NCBI RefSeq assembly: GCF_043641665.1 | Contig: NC_092193.1 | Location: 10,160,501 to 10,224,500 of the forward strand | DNA from: Enoplosus armatus | Lineage: Eukaryota > Chordata > Actinopteri > Centrarchiformes > Enoplosidae | Direction of reading: 5' to 3' | Length of the DNA stretch: 64,000 nt | In this document: piece by piece, positions 61,521-64,000 of the stretch | Layout: each line of letters begins with the position of its first letter | How positions within the stretch are numbered: the stretch's first letter is position 1 | Translations under genes and position numbers: made by a program | Notes under the pieces: generated by a model | What the model was told of the DNA's origin: nothing | What the model saw: the letters and a program-made list of their open reading frames with translations, nothing else | Databases searched by the model: none

Positions 61521-64000
61521 TGCTGTTTTTATGATGGTCAATTATTGTTGTTCCATATTTTGGGAAATATATGTGATGCCAAGAGATGTACATGATGAGT
61601 GGACTCGCCCTTATAATGTTTATTGGGGGTGTAAATGTTTTCCTGGTTCATATACAAAAACTTATACCAGTAGACAATTGCAAATTTTCACCAAGACTAA
61701 CTTGCCTGCTGGGATTTCTCTATTAACTAATGAGAAACTATTTTATTATAGCTTGTTATTATGAAATAAAATACACTGACTTTTAGGATGTATATAGTAC
61801 ACAGCTTTTTAATGATGCTTTTAAAATGTTCTAGGGGATTCAGGAGTCAACATGGAATAGCACAGTATAGTGTATTCATTTGATTTAGCATTTTCGCTTT
61901 TGTGGAAACATTAATGTTGGCACGCTGCTGCAGGAAACAGACTTCAAAAAGGCTTCAAATCGGGGCCCAAGAACGATGCGGCCCTCATGGAGAAGGAAGC
62001 CCACCAACATCACTTTCCCAGTTCACAGCGGGGAGCATAGCAGCTCTCCGCCGAGCACTCCCTACCATGTGGGTCTAGGGGTGTTTTAACAATGTTTAGC
62101 TCTATTTTCTCCATTTAGCATAAGCCTGTTGTCACATTTGGATGGCTCCTTCATAAATTGATGGTGTGATTCCTACAATTTCGGGACAGGCCTGAATGAC
62201 AAAATATGCAACACAACATTCGATACCGAGGTGGCTGGCAAGCACCAACCATGTGCACTGGACAGGCTCTTAGTGTAAATGTTTACAACCCCCCACTGAG
62301 CTCAGTGCTGCTGGGAGTCACTCTCATCAGGCTGAATGGGATTTAACATTGCCATGTGTAGTCTAGCTAGTTCCACCATTAAAACTGCCTTTCACTTGCT
62401 GTCAAACTTCTCTCTATGACACTTGACTGCTTATCTTTCAGTACTGTATCATAAAATTGGCTGTTGTTAAGATATACGCATAGTAACTTACAATGTGGTG
62501 TGCGTCTCCGTCTTTGTTTCGTAATATTTATTTCAACAGGAATTTATGATTTAATTCAACAGGATGCAAACCACAGCATGTTACAAACCTCTGTTAAGAG
62601 TGTTTCAGAATAAATAATGAAGTTTTTTCATCAAAGATAGAGAAGTGCTTTAGGAAATAAGAAAACTGAAAACAGTAAGTTATACAAATTCAGTCATAAC
62701 ACAAACATATGTATTAAATATGTATTACATGCATACATGTACCAACCTACATATAGACATAGACACATAGAAACATATTACAAACTAGGTTATACAATTT
62801 AATAGATATATAAATATAAAATAATTATGAAAATAAGTTTTCAGAGGCGATTTAAAAGAGGTCTGAGCTGAGTTGAAGCGCCCTAACAGCACAGTTTCAT
62901 TAAACAAACATCTTCTAATGGACAGTATTTAAATTATACAAAAATTGCCCTATGCACTGATAGTACTGAGGACTGTTAGACTAGTGTTTCTTTTGGACAA
63001 ATGTTTTTTACTTAAAACTGAAGTGACGTTACAGTCTGTTGAATCCTTGAAAACTAATTCATGAGGAAAAGACCCCTAAAATTTAACTTCATACTTTACT
63101 AACAATATATCTTCATACGCATCACCGTCATGCCAAAAGTTCAAAAGTAACCTGAACTTTTTTTTTTGTACAAAAGCATAAATTCATCACGAATGTACTC
63201 CAATAATTGTATGAGGACAGGTATATTAATGCAGCTTTCAAATGCCATCAGCTGAAATTCAAAGACACATTATTATGGCTTTTCTTTGCATGTCAACATA
63301 TGCTGGAGGCACTAAATTAAGGTTTAGATGAGTAAATGGGAAATATGAAAATGATGTCAGAGACAACTCAAAGAATGTCATACAGTCTCAGATCTCGCCC
63401 TTTGTTGCTGATATCCTGTGTATCTGAAGATAATACACAAGTTGTATTTGATTTTCCAATATCTCTGACACTATACTAGATAGACGGAGCTGCAAATAAA
63501 CAAGCATTATTTGTAGAGTAAATATATGCATGAACTTCAAATGATGGATAAATGAAAATAAATAGGAAGCCTTAACATAACATTTATATTTTCAAAATCT
63601 AAATGGAACGAGCGTGTTGAAGAAGAGCCAAGAGGCATTAAGGCTGAAACTGCAAACCAAGGAGTAAATCGACTTAATGCCATCACATTTCCACCCTATT
63701 CATGCCTAAGAAAAGGGTTAGGGAAAGAGATTATGTTATATATCTGCTGTCAGGGACTGAAGAGACCAAGAAGAGAACTTCACCTAAACAGAATGATGAT
63801 CAAACAGACATGCTTTAACAGACATGCTTCATAATCTCATCCGTTATTGTCCCCTCTCTGCCTTGACTACAGGTTCAGTAGGAAATCTTAGACAGGGGCA
63901 GATTAAATGTGTGATGAAATGTCTGAGAAATATGTGAGAATGCGCAATATAAGGATGGTTGATTTTCTACCCACATGACGAACATAATCACTATTAGTAA
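61521..64000. other. Intergenic DNA downstream of RB1CC1
   Basis: AT-rich, with no recognised gene apart from the candidate exon at 61934-62068. The frame at 61531-61764 has no family resemblance. No repeat family recognised. Confidence 0.45.
61934..62068 (+). other. Candidate anonymous exon (unrecognised)
   Basis: A GC-richer island in AT-rich flanks. After an AG (GCTGCTGCAG, 61924-61933) comes a 45-codon open frame ending before a possible donor, CAT|GTGGGT. Read on without splicing it stops at TAA 62087-62089. The peptide includes RPSWRRKPTNITFPVHS and SSSPPSTPYH and matches nothing I recognise. The acceptor's pyrimidine tract and the donor are both weak. It could equally be a conserved non-coding element or chance. 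Confidence 0.25.

Noticed and set aside
61531..61764. 77-codon plus-strand frame after RB1CC1
   Set aside because: Lies past the likely polyadenylation signals, AT-rich, no homology; chance frame.
1..64000. tRNA, rRNA, CRISPR arrays, bacterial operons, viral genes
   Set aside because: No tRNA B-box-like GGTTCGANTCC in a plausible fold, no regular spacer arrays, no ribosomal RNA sequence, and no viral polymerase, capsid or envelope motifs were seen.

Overview
The window looks like genomic DNA of a spiny-rayed (acanthomorph) teleost fish. The evidence is intron-split genes with GT/AG splice sites, AT-rich intergenic DNA, many dinucleotide microsatellites, and interspersed repeats of types common in perciform-like fish genomes. 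These include a 'gggctgcaac' repeat, a 'cagtggttcc' repeat, a 'gttagcatgctaac' repeat, a fold-back element and an L2-type LINE relic. Nothing prokaryotic, viral, CRISPR-like or tRNA-like was found.

Two protein-coding genes are supported, arranged head to head. (1) On the minus strand, 39325-39694 is the first coding exon of an AGAP-family ArfGAP gene, best matched to AGAP3. The remaining exons were not recognised to its left, so positions 1-39324 are read as its long first intron or gene-free DNA. (2) On the plus strand, 48411-60691 holds a complete RB1CC1 (FIP200) gene, the scaffold of the ULK1-ATG13-ATG101 autophagy-initiation complex. It is rebuilt here as 22 coding exons encoding 1615 residues. 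Every junction keeps frame and the protein ends in the conserved Claw domain. A non-coding first exon probably ends at 47348.

Layout: 1-39324 is repeat-bearing non-coding DNA. 39325 to about 40260 is the AGAP3 first exon, leader and promoter. About 40260-46960 is the intergenic space between the two divergent genes, with a good CTCF-like site and a long hairpin. About 46960-60691 is RB1CC1, whose two largest introns carry old repeats. 60692 to about 61520 is its 3' UTR. 61521-64000 is intergenic and contains one anonymous, GC-richer candidate exon at 61934-62068.

The two genes have no known shared pathway: AGAP3 acts in Arf GTPase and membrane trafficking signalling, RB1CC1 in autophagy. I found no wholly new biological system. 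The most useful leads are the upstream ORF that overlaps the RB1CC1 start codon, the extended low-complexity N terminus and twin poly(A) leader of AGAP3, the two CTCF-like sites, and the candidate exon downstream of RB1CC1.
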